Positions 17,666 to 25,431 of a stretch of 48,946 nt of DNA are shown here, piece by piece. The notes under the pieces were generated by a model. That model saw only the letters and a program-made list of their open reading frames with translations, was not told where the DNA came from and made no database searches. The translations under genes and the position numbers were made by a program. Source of the stretch: Fusobacterium sp. (GTDB lineage: Bacteria; Fusobacteriota; Fusobacteriia; Fusobacteriales; Fusobacteriaceae); assembly GCF_019012925.1 (NCBI RefSeq), contig NZ_JAGIRL010000049.1, forward strand, positions 1 through 48,946, read 5' to 3'. Position 1 is the first letter of the stretch, and each line of letters starts with the position of its first letter.

Positions 17666-18475
17666 CTAATCTACCATATGTTTAGCCTTAGTATAATTAA
17701 ATACAGGTCCGTCTAAACATACATAGACTTCATCTATTCTACAATGACCACACTTTCCAACTGCACAAGACATTTTTCTCTCAAAAGAAAGCCAAATTTT
17801 GTCTGCTGGAACTCCCAATTTTTCAAATTCTAAAGCTGTGTATTTCATCATATTAGGTGGTCCTACTATTATAACTTCCACATTATCAAAATCATCTGTA
17901 GTTAATTTTAATTGAGGAACATATTCAGTAACTAAACCAACACATTCACCATCAATTCCACACCCTTTATCAACTGTTAAAATCATAGGATGATCTTTTC
18001 TCCAGTTAACAATTTCATCTTTGAATAGAATTGAATTTTGATCTTTAAATCCGAATAATAACTCTAGTGATTCCACTTGTTCTGGATTTTTATTGATATG
18101 ATGAATTAGAGATCTAACAGGTGCTAATCCAGATCCACCAGTAACAATGATAACTTTTTTACCATTTATATCAACTTGATCAAATCCCTTTCCATAAGGA
18201 CCTCTCATAGGAATTATATCTCCAGGTTGTAAATTAAAGATCTCATCTGTAACAACCCCAACTTTTCTGATTAAAAATTCTGCCCAACCCTCTTCTGCAG
18301 AGAAATTAGTAACAGATATTGGACACTCTCCAACCTTAGGTAAAGATAGTTGCATAAATTGTCCAAATTTTATATTTTCAGCAAAAGGGTATTCTACTCT
18401 AAATAGATACTCTATATTTGTCATTTTTGTTATATTTAAAATTTTATATGGTTTTGGCATAATGATATTTTCCAT
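17666..18475 (-). CDS. asrB: Anaerobic sulfite reductase subunit B (FAD/NADH subunit)
   Basis: Electron-transfer subunit of AsrABC, related to dihydroorotate dehydrogenase electron-transfer subunits. The 269 residues contain an FAD-binding region (about 10-100), the NAD-binding motif VTGGSGLAPVRSLIHHI and a C-terminal cysteine cluster C-x4-C-x2-C-x8-C (CAVGKCGHCRIDEVYVC) for an iron-sulfur centre. The strong site GGGGAGGAG overlaps the end of asrA, which is 4 nt away. Confidence 0.96.
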   Translation of the reverse strand: MENIIMPKPYKILNITKMTNIEYLFRVEYPFAENIKFGQFMQLSLPKVGECPISVTNFSAEEGWAEFLIRKVGVVTDEIFNLQPGDIIPMRGPYGKGFDQVDINGKKVIIVTGGSGLAPVRSLIHHINKNPEQVESLELLFGFKDQNSILFKDEIVNWRKDHPMILTVDKGCGIDGECVGLVTEYVPQLKLTTDDFDNVEVIIVGPPNMMKYTALEFEKLGVPADKIWLSFERKMSCAVGKCGHCRIDEVYVCLDGPVFNYTKAKHMVD

Positions 18476-18479
18476 AATA

Positions 18480-19517
18480 CTACTCCTCCCCTCTCTTCAA
18501 TTTGTCTACTTCGTCAGCTAATCTATTAACAGTTGTTGAGAAAGAGATAAATACAGGACATCTATCATCACATCTTCCGCAACCTACACACATATTATGA
18601 GTTTTAAATCTAGCCATATGATCATGTATCTTATGCATAACTTTAAATCTCATTCTCTCTCCAGCAGTTCTTCTAAAAGAGTGACCTCCAGCCATATCTG
18701 AATATCCATCAACATGACAAGAAGCAGTTATTCTTCTTCTTTCACCTGCATCTGAATCTGGTGTGTAGTTTACATCATATGTTGTGAAACAAGTGCAAGT
18801 AGAACATGCTACAGTACAACTTCCACACATTAAACAACGCTTATCAAATTCCTTCCACATATCTAAGTTTTTAACTTTATTTCTAAGTTCAGGAGTATCA
18901 ATATTTGGAATTCTTACCTTTCTTATATTCTCTTCAACAAAAGAGATATTGAAATCCATTTTTTCCTGATTTTCAAAATATTTTGAAAACTCTTTATCTT
19001 TTATTTCGATAGAAACACTATCTCCATCTACTTTTATACCGAAGATGTAGTTGTCAGTTTTATTTGTTCCCATAGATACACAGAAACAAGTATCCCAACC
19101 ATTTGTAGGACACTCCATAACTACAAACTTCACTTTTTCTCTAACTCTTTTATAGTAATAATCTTCAAACCCACCATTCTTTAAAAAGATCTCATCAAAT
19201 CTTTCAATAGCATGGATATCACATGCTCTAGCAAATATTATGATAGGTCTATCATCAGTAACTCTTTTTTCTTTGTAATCTCCATCGTTAAAATATAAAA
19301 TAGTTTCAGTTATAGGGTGATATACTTCTTTTGTAGCATAAGTAGATTTAAGATCAAATACAATCTCTTCAGCTGATTTAATTTTGTCGTATCTAATTAT
19401 ATCAGTATCAGAGTATCTCCCTTGTTTTGGAAAACATTTAGGAGCATAGATCTTATTCTCCTTACTTAATTCTTTTAAAACTTTGCTAAATTCATCAAAA
19501 GTTAACTTATAACCCAT
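18480..19517 (-). CDS. asrA: Anaerobic sulfite reductase subunit A (ferredoxin-like subunit)
   Basis: First subunit of AsrABC, 345 residues, carrying electrons between AsrB and AsrC. Two [4Fe-4S] motifs are clear: CLMCGSCTVAC (followed by STCTC) and CVGCGRCDDRCP. The middle region resembles the 4Fe-4S dicluster subunits of group 4 hydrogenase/sulfhydrogenase beta chains. AGGAGGAG precedes the ATG. A LysR-type regulator is encoded 164 nt upstream on the same strand. Confidence 0.95.
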   Translation of the reverse strand: MGYKLTFDEFSKVLKELSKENKIYAPKCFPKQGRYSDTDIIRYDKIKSAEEIVFDLKSTYATKEVYHPITETILYFNDGDYKEKRVTDDRPIIIFARACDIHAIERFDEIFLKNGGFEDYYYKRVREKVKFVVMECPTNGWDTCFCVSMGTNKTDNYIFGIKVDGDSVSIEIKDKEFSKYFENQEKMDFNISFVEENIRKVRIPNIDTPELRNKVKNLDMWKEFDKRCLMCGSCTVACSTCTCFTTYDVNYTPDSDAGERRRITASCHVDGYSDMAGGHSFRRTAGERMRFKVMHKIHDHMARFKTHNMCVGCGRCDDRCPVFISFSTTVNRLADEVDKLKRGEE

Positions 19518-19570
19518 TAAAACTCCTCCTTTTCTTTTAATGGTTTCAATATTTTAATTTACCTTTTTCA

Positions 19571-19576
19571 ATTATA
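19571..19576 (-). promoter_or_regulatory. Candidate -10 box of the asrABC promoter
   Basis: On the minus strand GTGATATAATTG contains TATAAT 54 bp before the asrA start. No good -35 is visible 16-18 bp upstream, which would fit an activator-dependent promoter; the adjacent LysR-type regulator is a candidate. The rest of the 164-bp gap is A/T-rich with a small GTTATATAAC palindrome. Confidence 0.4.
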
Positions 19577-19681
19577 TCACTATTTAGAGTTTAACTGATC
19601 AAATTTAAGACTTATTGATGAAAAATTAACAAATATATATTACTTTTAGTTGTATGTTATATAACTTTTTTTTATTGAACT

Positions 19682-20551
19682 TTATTTTTTTAAAGAGAGT
19701 TCATTGATCAACTTCCTTAAGTTTTGAGATAGTAATTTATTTTTATGATACACTAAATTAAAAGTTCGAGTTAAGTTAAAATCTTTTAGTTTTATTACTT
19801 TTAATTTCCCTTGGGCTAACTCCTCTTGTACCCAACATTCAGAGATAACAGTTATTCCATAATTGTTTATAACACCCTTTATAATCACACTAGTTTCACT
19901 ACATTCCCAGCCAATATTGAGAGAGTAACCCCTATCTTCTACATATTTTACAAAGATATCTCTAGTTCCACTTCCCTGTTCACGTATTATAAGGGATTCA
20001 TACTGCAACTCTTGTAGTGTTATCTCCTCATCTCTTTCAAAATATTTATGATTTTTTCCACAAACTAAGATTAATCTATCCTCTTGTATAGGTTTAACAA
20101 TGAGATGATTACTCTTAACAATTCCCTCTACAATTCCTAGATCTAATTCATTGGCTAATAATTTTTCCTCAATTTTATTGGTATTATTAACTAAAACTTT
20201 CAGTTTATCTCTACCTTTATATGTATTTAATATCTTTTCTAAAAAGAAATTTCCAATTGTAATAGTCACTCCTATCTGTATAGGTTGAACATAGTTTGAA
20301 CTTTTCATTGTTTCTTCTAAGATATTGCAGAGATTAGTAATTCTTTTAGCATGTACTAAAAATAGTTTTCCAATATCTGTAATGCATAATTCTCTTGGAT
20401 ATCTTTCAAAAAGTTTCACATTATAATACTCTTCTAAATCTAAGATAGCTTTGCTTACTGCAGGCTGTGTCATAGATAGTTTTTTTGCGGCTAGACTCAT
20501 TTTTTTACAAGAAGCAACCTCAATAAATATGAGTAAATGTTTTAAATTCAT
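19682..20551 (-). CDS. LysR-type transcriptional regulator upstream of asrABC
   Basis: 289 residues. The N-terminal helix-turn-helix (about 1-60) has the family pattern SLAAKKLSMTQPAVSKAILDLE, and the C-terminal effector domain (about 90-285) has the periplasmic-binding-protein fold with VNNTNKIEEKLLANELDLGIVEG and REQGSGTRDIF. It is a CysB/CysL-like or generic LTTR; the effector is unknown. Orientation and distance make asrABC a likely target, by inference. The start MNLKHLLIFIEVA is canonical, but the only good ribosome binding site (GGAGGGA) is 29 nt away with a hairpin in between. Confidence 0.85.
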   Translation of the reverse strand: MNLKHLLIFIEVASCKKMSLAAKKLSMTQPAVSKAILDLEEYYNVKLFERYPRELCITDIGKLFLVHAKRITNLCNILEETMKSSNYVQPIQIGVTITIGNFFLEKILNTYKGRDKLKVLVNNTNKIEEKLLANELDLGIVEGIVKSNHLIVKPIQEDRLILVCGKNHKYFERDEEITLQELQYESLIIREQGSGTRDIFVKYVEDRGYSLNIGWECSETSVIIKGVINNYGITVISECWVQEELAQGKLKVIKLKDFNLTRTFNLVYHKNKLLSQNLRKLINELSLKK

Positions 20552-20559
20552 AATTCTGC

Positions 20560-20587
20560 TACTGAATAAATTTCAGTAACTCCCTCC
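20560..20587 (-). promoter_or_regulatory. Hairpin between the Shine-Dalgarno and start codon of the LysR gene
   Basis: TACTGAA (20560-20566) and TTCAGTA (20572-20578) form a 7-bp stem lying between GGAGGGA (20581-20587, minus strand) and the start codon (20551). Folding would reduce the 29-nt distance to about 10 unpaired nt. Confidence 0.5.
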
Positions 20588-20642
20588 CTATTTTAAAGTT
20601 TTATTAAATCTCTCCAAAATATTATAAATTTAAATACTAAAT

Positions 20643-20670
20643 AATAGGTAGAACAATTATTCTACCTATT
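20643..20670. terminator. Terminator after the PocR-domain gene
   Basis: AATAGGTAGAA and TTCTACCTATT form a perfect 11-bp stem around a 6-nt loop; A/T-rich flanks follow on both sides. It overlaps the stop codon of the pocR-like gene (minus strand) and precedes the LysR promoter region. Confidence 0.7.
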
Positions 20671-21481
20671 ATTTAAAAGAGTTTATGTCAAAATTAGAGT
20701 AATTTTTCTCTGTATTTTTTATTTTTTGTGAAATATTATTTGTCTCTTCCGATAAGAAAGAGATATTGTGTTGAATTTTATATAGTTTTTCATCATCAAT
20801 ATTAAATTTTTTAAAAAGTGTATCGTGGATTCTTTTAAAAAAACCTTGAAAGTTTGATATAGTATTATTAGTAATAAAATTTCTTAGCTTAAGTCTCCAC
20901 AAAAAATTATCAAATTTACTAATACTATTAAAGCAACGTTTACTTGTTTTCATACCAATTTCTTGATAATCTAAGAAGTTTGAGAGTTTAGAAGAGAGTT
21001 CATATAAAAAATTAGCAGCATATTCAATATTTTCATATGGAATTATCTTAACCTTTTTTAGGGCTGTAATGTATTTTTCTTCATCTATATTTAACTCTCT
21101 AGCTATCTCTTTAAATTTATTCTCATCAGGTTTTTCAGATAGTATCTGACCACATAGAAAACAACCTACAATCTCTCCTTTTATAATGATAGGACTAGCA
21201 AAATCAATAAGACCAGCATGGCATTTATAGATGATAGGTTTTTTTATTTCCTTGGCTTTATTTCCACCATAGGAATCACACTCCATACATCTTCTAAATC
21301 CTAATTCTGTTCCTCTGATACATTTGCTACAAAAATCTGAGAAATTACTCTGTTTTGTTAACGGTTTTCCATTAATATCAGTAATAATACTACCAATTCC
21401 AAATTCAAATGCTAATTTATCCTGAATAGTTTGAAAAAATTCAATATCTAAATACTCTGATAAATTTTCTTTATTTTTCAT
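20669..21481 (-). CDS. Stand-alone PocR-domain sensor protein
   Basis: 270 residues. Residues about 12-175 match the PocR ligand-binding domain: FQTIQDKLAFEFGIGSIITD, then CSKCIRGTELGFRRCMECDS, then YKCHAGLIDFASPI and VGCFLCGQIL. PocR domains are known from regulators of propanediol use, where diols are thought to be sensed. Seven cysteines lie in this domain (51, 54, 65, 68, 87, 107, 110), two of them CxxC pairs, so a metal or redox site is possible. No AraC-type DNA-binding domain is attached; the C-terminal 80 residues are Lys/Asn/Phe-rich helices of unknown role. It is co-oriented with, and 15 nt after, a response regulator and its kinase, so it probably feeds a diol signal into them. Confidence 0.82.
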   Translation of the reverse strand: MKNKENLSEYLDIEFFQTIQDKLAFEFGIGSIITDINGKPLTKQSNFSDFCSKCIRGTELGFRRCMECDSYGGNKAKEIKKPIIYKCHAGLIDFASPIIIKGEIVGCFLCGQILSEKPDENKFKEIARELNIDEEKYITALKKVKIIPYENIEYAANFLYELSSKLSNFLDYQEIGMKTSKRCFNSISKFDNFLWRLKLRNFITNNTISNFQGFFKRIHDTLFKKFNIDDEKLYKIQHNISFLSEETNNISQKIKNTEKNYSNFDINSFK

Positions 21482-21496
21482 AAGAATACCTCAACT

Positions 21497-22168
21497 TTAT
21501 TTTAAAATATATCCAAATCCACGTTTAGAAACTAAAAAATCATTAAGTATAGGTAATTTTTTCCGTAATCTTTTTAAGCATTGATCTACAGCTTTATCAC
21601 TGATATCAAAATTATCACTCCAAACATTGTCTAAAATGTTTGTCCTAGATAGTAGAAGCCCTCTGTTCAATATGAAGTATTGAAGTATTTCAAACTCATT
21701 TTTAGATAGAGTGACAAATACATCATTGTATTGTACAGTTTTGTTATTAGGGAAAAGCTTAATATTTTCATAGGATATATAATCTTTTACTATAGGAACT
21801 CTTTCAATAAATTTTTCAATACGTATAGATAATTCAGTAAAATCAAAAGGTTTTTTAATATAGTCGTCACAACCAAGTCTAAGATTTTTGTTGACACTCT
21901 CTTGAGATGTATCAGCAGTTAAAGCTAAAATAAATGGATTCCCATAAATATTGGGACAAGTTCTGATTTTACTACAGATCTCACTTCCATTACCATCAGG
22001 TAATGAGAGATCTAAAAGAATAATATCAGGTATGGTTCTTTTTATCTCTTCTATAGCTGTAGCTAAACTGTATGCTTCAGAGATATCCAAATTGGTATTT
22101 TTTGAAAGTACCATTTTTAAGAGCTCTCTTGTCTCTTCTGAATCATCAACTATCAATAATTTTATCAT
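21497..22168 (-). CDS. OmpR-family response regulator of the pdu locus
   Basis: 223 residues. The receiver domain (about 1-118) has the acidic pair D8/D9, phospho-acceptor D53 (DIILLDLSLPDGNG) and K105 in DYIKKPF. The C-terminal winged-helix DNA-binding domain (about 130-220) has LSKNEFEILQYFILNRG and DKAVDQCLKRLRKKL. Its start overlaps the kinase stop by 4 nt. Because it sits between the kinase and a PocR sensor, divergent from pduQ, it most likely activates the pdu promoters; matching 11-bp-spaced direct repeats are present there. Confidence 0.9.
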   Translation of the reverse strand: MIKLLIVDDSEETRELLKMVLSKNTNLDISEAYSLATAIEEIKRTIPDIILLDLSLPDGNGSEICSKIRTCPNIYGNPFILALTADTSQESVNKNLRLGCDDYIKKPFDFTELSIRIEKFIERVPIVKDYISYENIKLFPNNKTVQYNDVFVTLSKNEFEILQYFILNRGLLLSRTNILDNVWSDNFDISDKAVDQCLKRLRKKLPILNDFLVSKRGFGYILK

Positions 22169-24078
22169 TGTAATTCCCCTTTTTCATCTGGTAATAATTT
22201 CTTCCAATTGACTACATAATATAGATAACTAAAAAGTACAGACTCATTTATAGGTTTGGTAATATATCCTTCAAAACCATATGGTAAGTATTTTTCTTTA
22301 TCTCCAATAATAGCTTGAGCAGTTAGAGCAAGTATTGGTGTGTTGGTGTATAGATGCTTATCACGAATATATTTTATAGTTTGAAGTCCATCCATAACAG
22401 GCATTCTAATATCTAGGAATATGGCATCAAATTTTTTAGTCTGTAGTTGCTTTAAGGCAAGTAAACCATTCTCAACACAGGTAACCTCAATATTTTCTGA
22501 AACTAAAATTGATTTTAAAAACTCTCGATTATCTTCTACATCTTCAGCTATTAAAAGAGAAAGTTTTTCCTCTCTAAAATTGAGATATTGATTAAATAGA
22601 TCAGAGTAATCTAAGGTATGAGTCATTTTCTCCATCTCTTCAATCAAATATAAAATAGCATTAAAGTTGATGTTCTCTTTTTTTAGTTCTGTAGATATCT
22701 TGAGAGATGTTTCATAGATCAAAGTGAGATTAAGATTACCGTAAGTTCCCTGAATAAGGTGGTTAGTCTCTCTCAAAAGATCTATATCTTGCTTTTTATA
22801 AGCATCTTTCAATTTCTTTAATCTGATTGGAAATTTTAAGATACTCATAAGAATAATAGATTTTAGTTTTTCATTATTTGAATTGAGAAGTTTATTTAAA
22901 GCTGCTGAAAAATTCTCACCATATTTATAATAAACTTCAATAGGTATTTTTATTTTAAATGTTGTTCCAACATTTGGTTTACTTTCTACCTGGATTGTTC
23001 CTAATAAAATTTCAATTAATTTTTTACTAATGCTTAAACCGAGTCCAGCCCCAGAAGATAGTTTATTAATCTGTCCAAAGCTTTCAAAAATATATTCTAA
23101 ATTCTCTTTTTCAATACCAATACCACTATCATAAACATTAAAATATAGGTAATTATCTTTAATATCAATTTCACATAACACAAATCCTTTTTCTGTATAT
23201 TTAATAGAATTATGAATAATATTTTTAGCAATTTCATAAATTTTCATCTTATCTGAGTATATATATTTATCTTTTTGTAAAAACTCCAATTCAAACTTAA
23301 GATTTTTTTGTAAGGCGAGAGCATTGTGTTCATAGTAAATCTCTTGAAAAAGTTCATTAACAGAGAAACTTTCATAATTTAAATCAATTTTTCCCAACTC
23401 TATTTTAGAAAAATCAAGAAGTTCATTTGTAAAGTTTAGTAGCTTAACTCCAGAGGTATGAATGATATCCAATTTTTCTTTGAAGTTAGGATCCACATTT
23501 TCTTTGAGAAGTAATCTTGAATAACCAATAATAGGTGTGAGTGGTGTTCTCATCTCATGGCTAATTTTGGCTAGAAATTCATCTTTTGCTCTATTTGCTG
23601 ATTCTGCATTCTCTTTGGAGATACTTAATTCTTTCGTTCTTTGTAAAACGATCTCCTCAAGATTTTTATTTAATTGCTGGAGCTCATCACTTAAAAGTTG
23701 GGCTTTCTCCTTCTCTTTTCTTATCTCTCCCTCTTTGACTAAGATATCTAAAATATCAATCTTAATAGAGGAGAAAACTTGATAGAGACACTCTTCCATA
23801 TTTGCAAACTCTTTTTTTAATTCAGTAATAAACTTTTCGTTTACAAGAGAGATGATCTCATCAAATCTCTCTATTGTTTTATAGATATTTAATAGAGTGA
23901 ATTTTGCTAAAAAATTTGAGATTAGAAAAAAAATAACAGTTGTAAAAAAAATCTTAACATATAAAAAGTTATTAAATATCGAGAAATTTTCTTGAGGTTT
24001 TAAAAGATAAATTATCAATAAAGTATTTAAAGAAAAAAGAATCGTATTGAAAAAAGCTATTTTTTTATGTATTTTCAT
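22165..24078 (-). CDS. Hybrid sensor histidine kinase (HisKA-HATPase-Hpt-receiver)
   Basis: 637 residues anchored in the membrane by two N-terminal segments (about 7-26 and 38-60) with almost no external loop, then a coiled coil (about 65-160). HisKA carries H174 (KISHEMRTPLTPIIGYS); the ATPase domain has NIIHNSIKYTEKG, DSGIGIEKEN and GAGLGLSISKKL (N, G1 and G2 boxes). A helical segment at about 391-490 resembles an Hpt domain with H440 (ETNHLIQGTYGNLNL). The C-terminal receiver (about 506-625) has D556 (IFLDIRMPVMDG). The near absence of a sensory domain suggests the signal comes from a partner, plausibly the PocR-domain protein. Confidence 0.9.
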   Translation of the reverse strand: MKIHKKIAFFNTILFSLNTLLIIYLLKPQENFSIFNNFLYVKIFFTTVIFFLISNFLAKFTLLNIYKTIERFDEIISLVNEKFITELKKEFANMEECLYQVFSSIKIDILDILVKEGEIRKEKEKAQLLSDELQQLNKNLEEIVLQRTKELSISKENAESANRAKDEFLAKISHEMRTPLTPIIGYSRLLLKENVDPNFKEKLDIIHTSGVKLLNFTNELLDFSKIELGKIDLNYESFSVNELFQEIYYEHNALALQKNLKFELEFLQKDKYIYSDKMKIYEIAKNIIHNSIKYTEKGFVLCEIDIKDNYLYFNVYDSGIGIEKENLEYIFESFGQINKLSSGAGLGLSISKKLIEILLGTIQVESKPNVGTTFKIKIPIEVYYKYGENFSAALNKLLNSNNEKLKSIILMSILKFPIRLKKLKDAYKKQDIDLLRETNHLIQGTYGNLNLTLIYETSLKISTELKKENINFNAILYLIEEMEKMTHTLDYSDLFNQYLNFREEKLSLLIAEDVEDNREFLKSILVSENIEVTCVENGLLALKQLQTKKFDAIFLDIRMPVMDGLQTIKYIRDKHLYTNTPILALTAQAIIGDKEKYLPYGFEGYITKPINESVLFSYLYYVVNWKKLLPDEKGELQ

Positions 24079-24132
24079 AACCTACCCCACTAAGTATAAA
24101 TTTTAGTTATAATGTTTTAAAAAAATATATAG

Positions 24133-24154
24133 TGACATTGATGTGACATTTTAC
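24133..24154 (+). promoter_or_regulatory. Putative response-regulator operator in front of pduQ
   Basis: TGACATT at 24133-24139 and again at 24144-24150, followed by TTAC: a direct repeat with an 11-bp period, as OmpR-family regulators use. A -10-like TAATAT starts 16 bp after the second repeat begins (24160). The same arrangement occurs at the pduB promoter. The site lies 55 bp from the kinase start, so autoregulation is also possible. Confidence 0.65.
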
Positions 24155-24213
24155 TTTAATAATATATGAATATTAAAAATATAGCAACTACTTTTTTTTA
24201 AGGGGGTATAAAA

Positions 24214-25320
24214 ATGGAGATATTTCAGGCAGATACAGAGATATTTGCAGGGATAGACACAGAAAAAGTTTTAGATCAAATATCTTGTAAAAAATATTTT
24301 TTTATGACAGATCCAATGATGGAAAAAATTGGAATGAGTAAAAAAATAGAGGATATTTTAAAAAGAAAAGGTATTGTTTATGAAGTATTTAGTGAAATTG
24401 AAGTGAATCCATCATTAGATTCTATAAAAAAAGCACTAGAGAAAGTAGTTGAGTTTTCTCCAGAAAAGATTATAGCTTTAGGTGGAGGATCAACACTGGA
24501 TTCTGCTAAGGCAGTTTCATATTTTATGGGGAGATCTGGAATAGAGCTTCCAGTGATAGCTATTCCAACTACTTGTGGAACAGGGTCAGAGGTTACCTCT
24601 TATGCAGTTATAACTGATACAAAAAATATGGTGAAGATACCAATTAAAGATAATAAGATGATACCAAAGATAGCTATATTGGATCCAGAGTTTACAAAAA
24701 CACTACCAAAATCAGTGGTAGCAGATGGTGGAATAGATGCATTAACTCATGCAATAGAAGCATACACCTCTAAAGGAGCAAATCTTTATACACAGATATA
24801 TGCACTTTATGCAATAAAAACTATATTCAAAAATCTTTTAAAGATGTTTGAGAATATAGCTGATAGAGATTCTAGAGTGGAGATGGGAAAAGCTTCATGT
24901 ATAGCTGGATTTTCTTTTGAGAAGGCGGGGTTAGGAATAAATCATAGTATAGCCCATAATATAGGAGGAAAATTTCATAAGGCTCATGGAAGAGCAAATG
25001 GAGTAGTTTTACCATATGTGATTAGATTCAATTCAACAGATTTAGAAACAGCAAGAAGATATTATGAGATAGCTAAAGAGTTGGAGTTACCAGCAAATAC
25101 AATTGAAGAGGGAGCAAAGAGTTTAGCTATAGCTATAGAGGTATTAAATGAGAGATTAGGAATTCAAAGCTGTGTTAGAGATTTGGGTGTAGAGGAGAGT
25201 TTGTATAGATCTCTTATTCCTGAGATGGCAGAGGTAGCTATGAATGATATATGTACATCAGGAAATTTAAAGAGAGTTACACTAGAGGATATGAAAAAGA
25301 TTTTTGAAATGATATATTAA
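24214..25320 (+). CDS. pduQ: Iron-containing 1-propanol dehydrogenase
   Basis: Reduces propionaldehyde to 1-propanol with NADH, regenerating NAD+ for PduP inside the microcompartment. The 368 residues show the group III alcohol dehydrogenase pattern: IIALGGGSTLDSAKAVSYF (about 88-106), PTTCGTGSEVTSYAVI (about 120-135) and the metal-binding region DALTHAIEAYTS, GINHSIAHNIGGKFHKAHGRANG. GGGGGTATAAAA precedes ATG 24214. It is the first plus-strand gene of the locus and has its own copy of the putative operator; pduB has another 111 nt further on. Confidence 0.92.
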   Translation: MEIFQADTEIFAGIDTEKVLDQISCKKYFFMTDPMMEKIGMSKKIEDILKRKGIVYEVFSEIEVNPSLDSIKKALEKVVEFSPEKIIALGGGSTLDSAKAVSYFMGRSGIELPVIAIPTTCGTGSEVTSYAVITDTKNMVKIPIKDNKMIPKIAILDPEFTKTLPKSVVADGGIDALTHAIEAYTSKGANLYTQIYALYAIKTIFKNLLKMFENIADRDSRVEMGKASCIAGFSFEKAGLGINHSIAHNIGGKFHKAHGRANGVVLPYVIRFNSTDLETARRYYEIAKELELPANTIEEGAKSLAIAIEVLNERLGIQSCVRDLGVEESLYRSLIPEMAEVAMNDICTSGNLKRVTLEDMKKIFEMIY

Positions 25321-25346
25321 AAATCTGTTTTATTAAAAGTAAAAAA

Positions 25347-25379
25347 TGACATTTTTCTGACATTTTACATTTTTATAAT
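25347..25379 (+). promoter_or_regulatory. pduB promoter with putative response-regulator operator
   Basis: TGACATT at 25347-25353 and 25358-25364 (11-bp period) is followed by TTAC and, 16 bp after the start of the second repeat, a consensus TATAAT (25374-25379). The repeat occupies the -35 position, where no consensus hexamer exists, which is typical of activator-dependent promoters. It is likely to drive the long pduB-to-pduF operon. Confidence 0.72.
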
Positions 25380-25431
25380 TACAATGTGATATGTTTTTTT
25401 TATAGAGACTAGTATTAAGGGGGGTAATTTA

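Noticed and set aside
24079..24213. Cobalamin riboswitch in front of the pdu genes
   Set aside because: B12-dependent loci sometimes carry one, but the short divergent gap (135 bp) and the 111-bp gap before pduB lack the B12-box sequence and the space for the aptamer.
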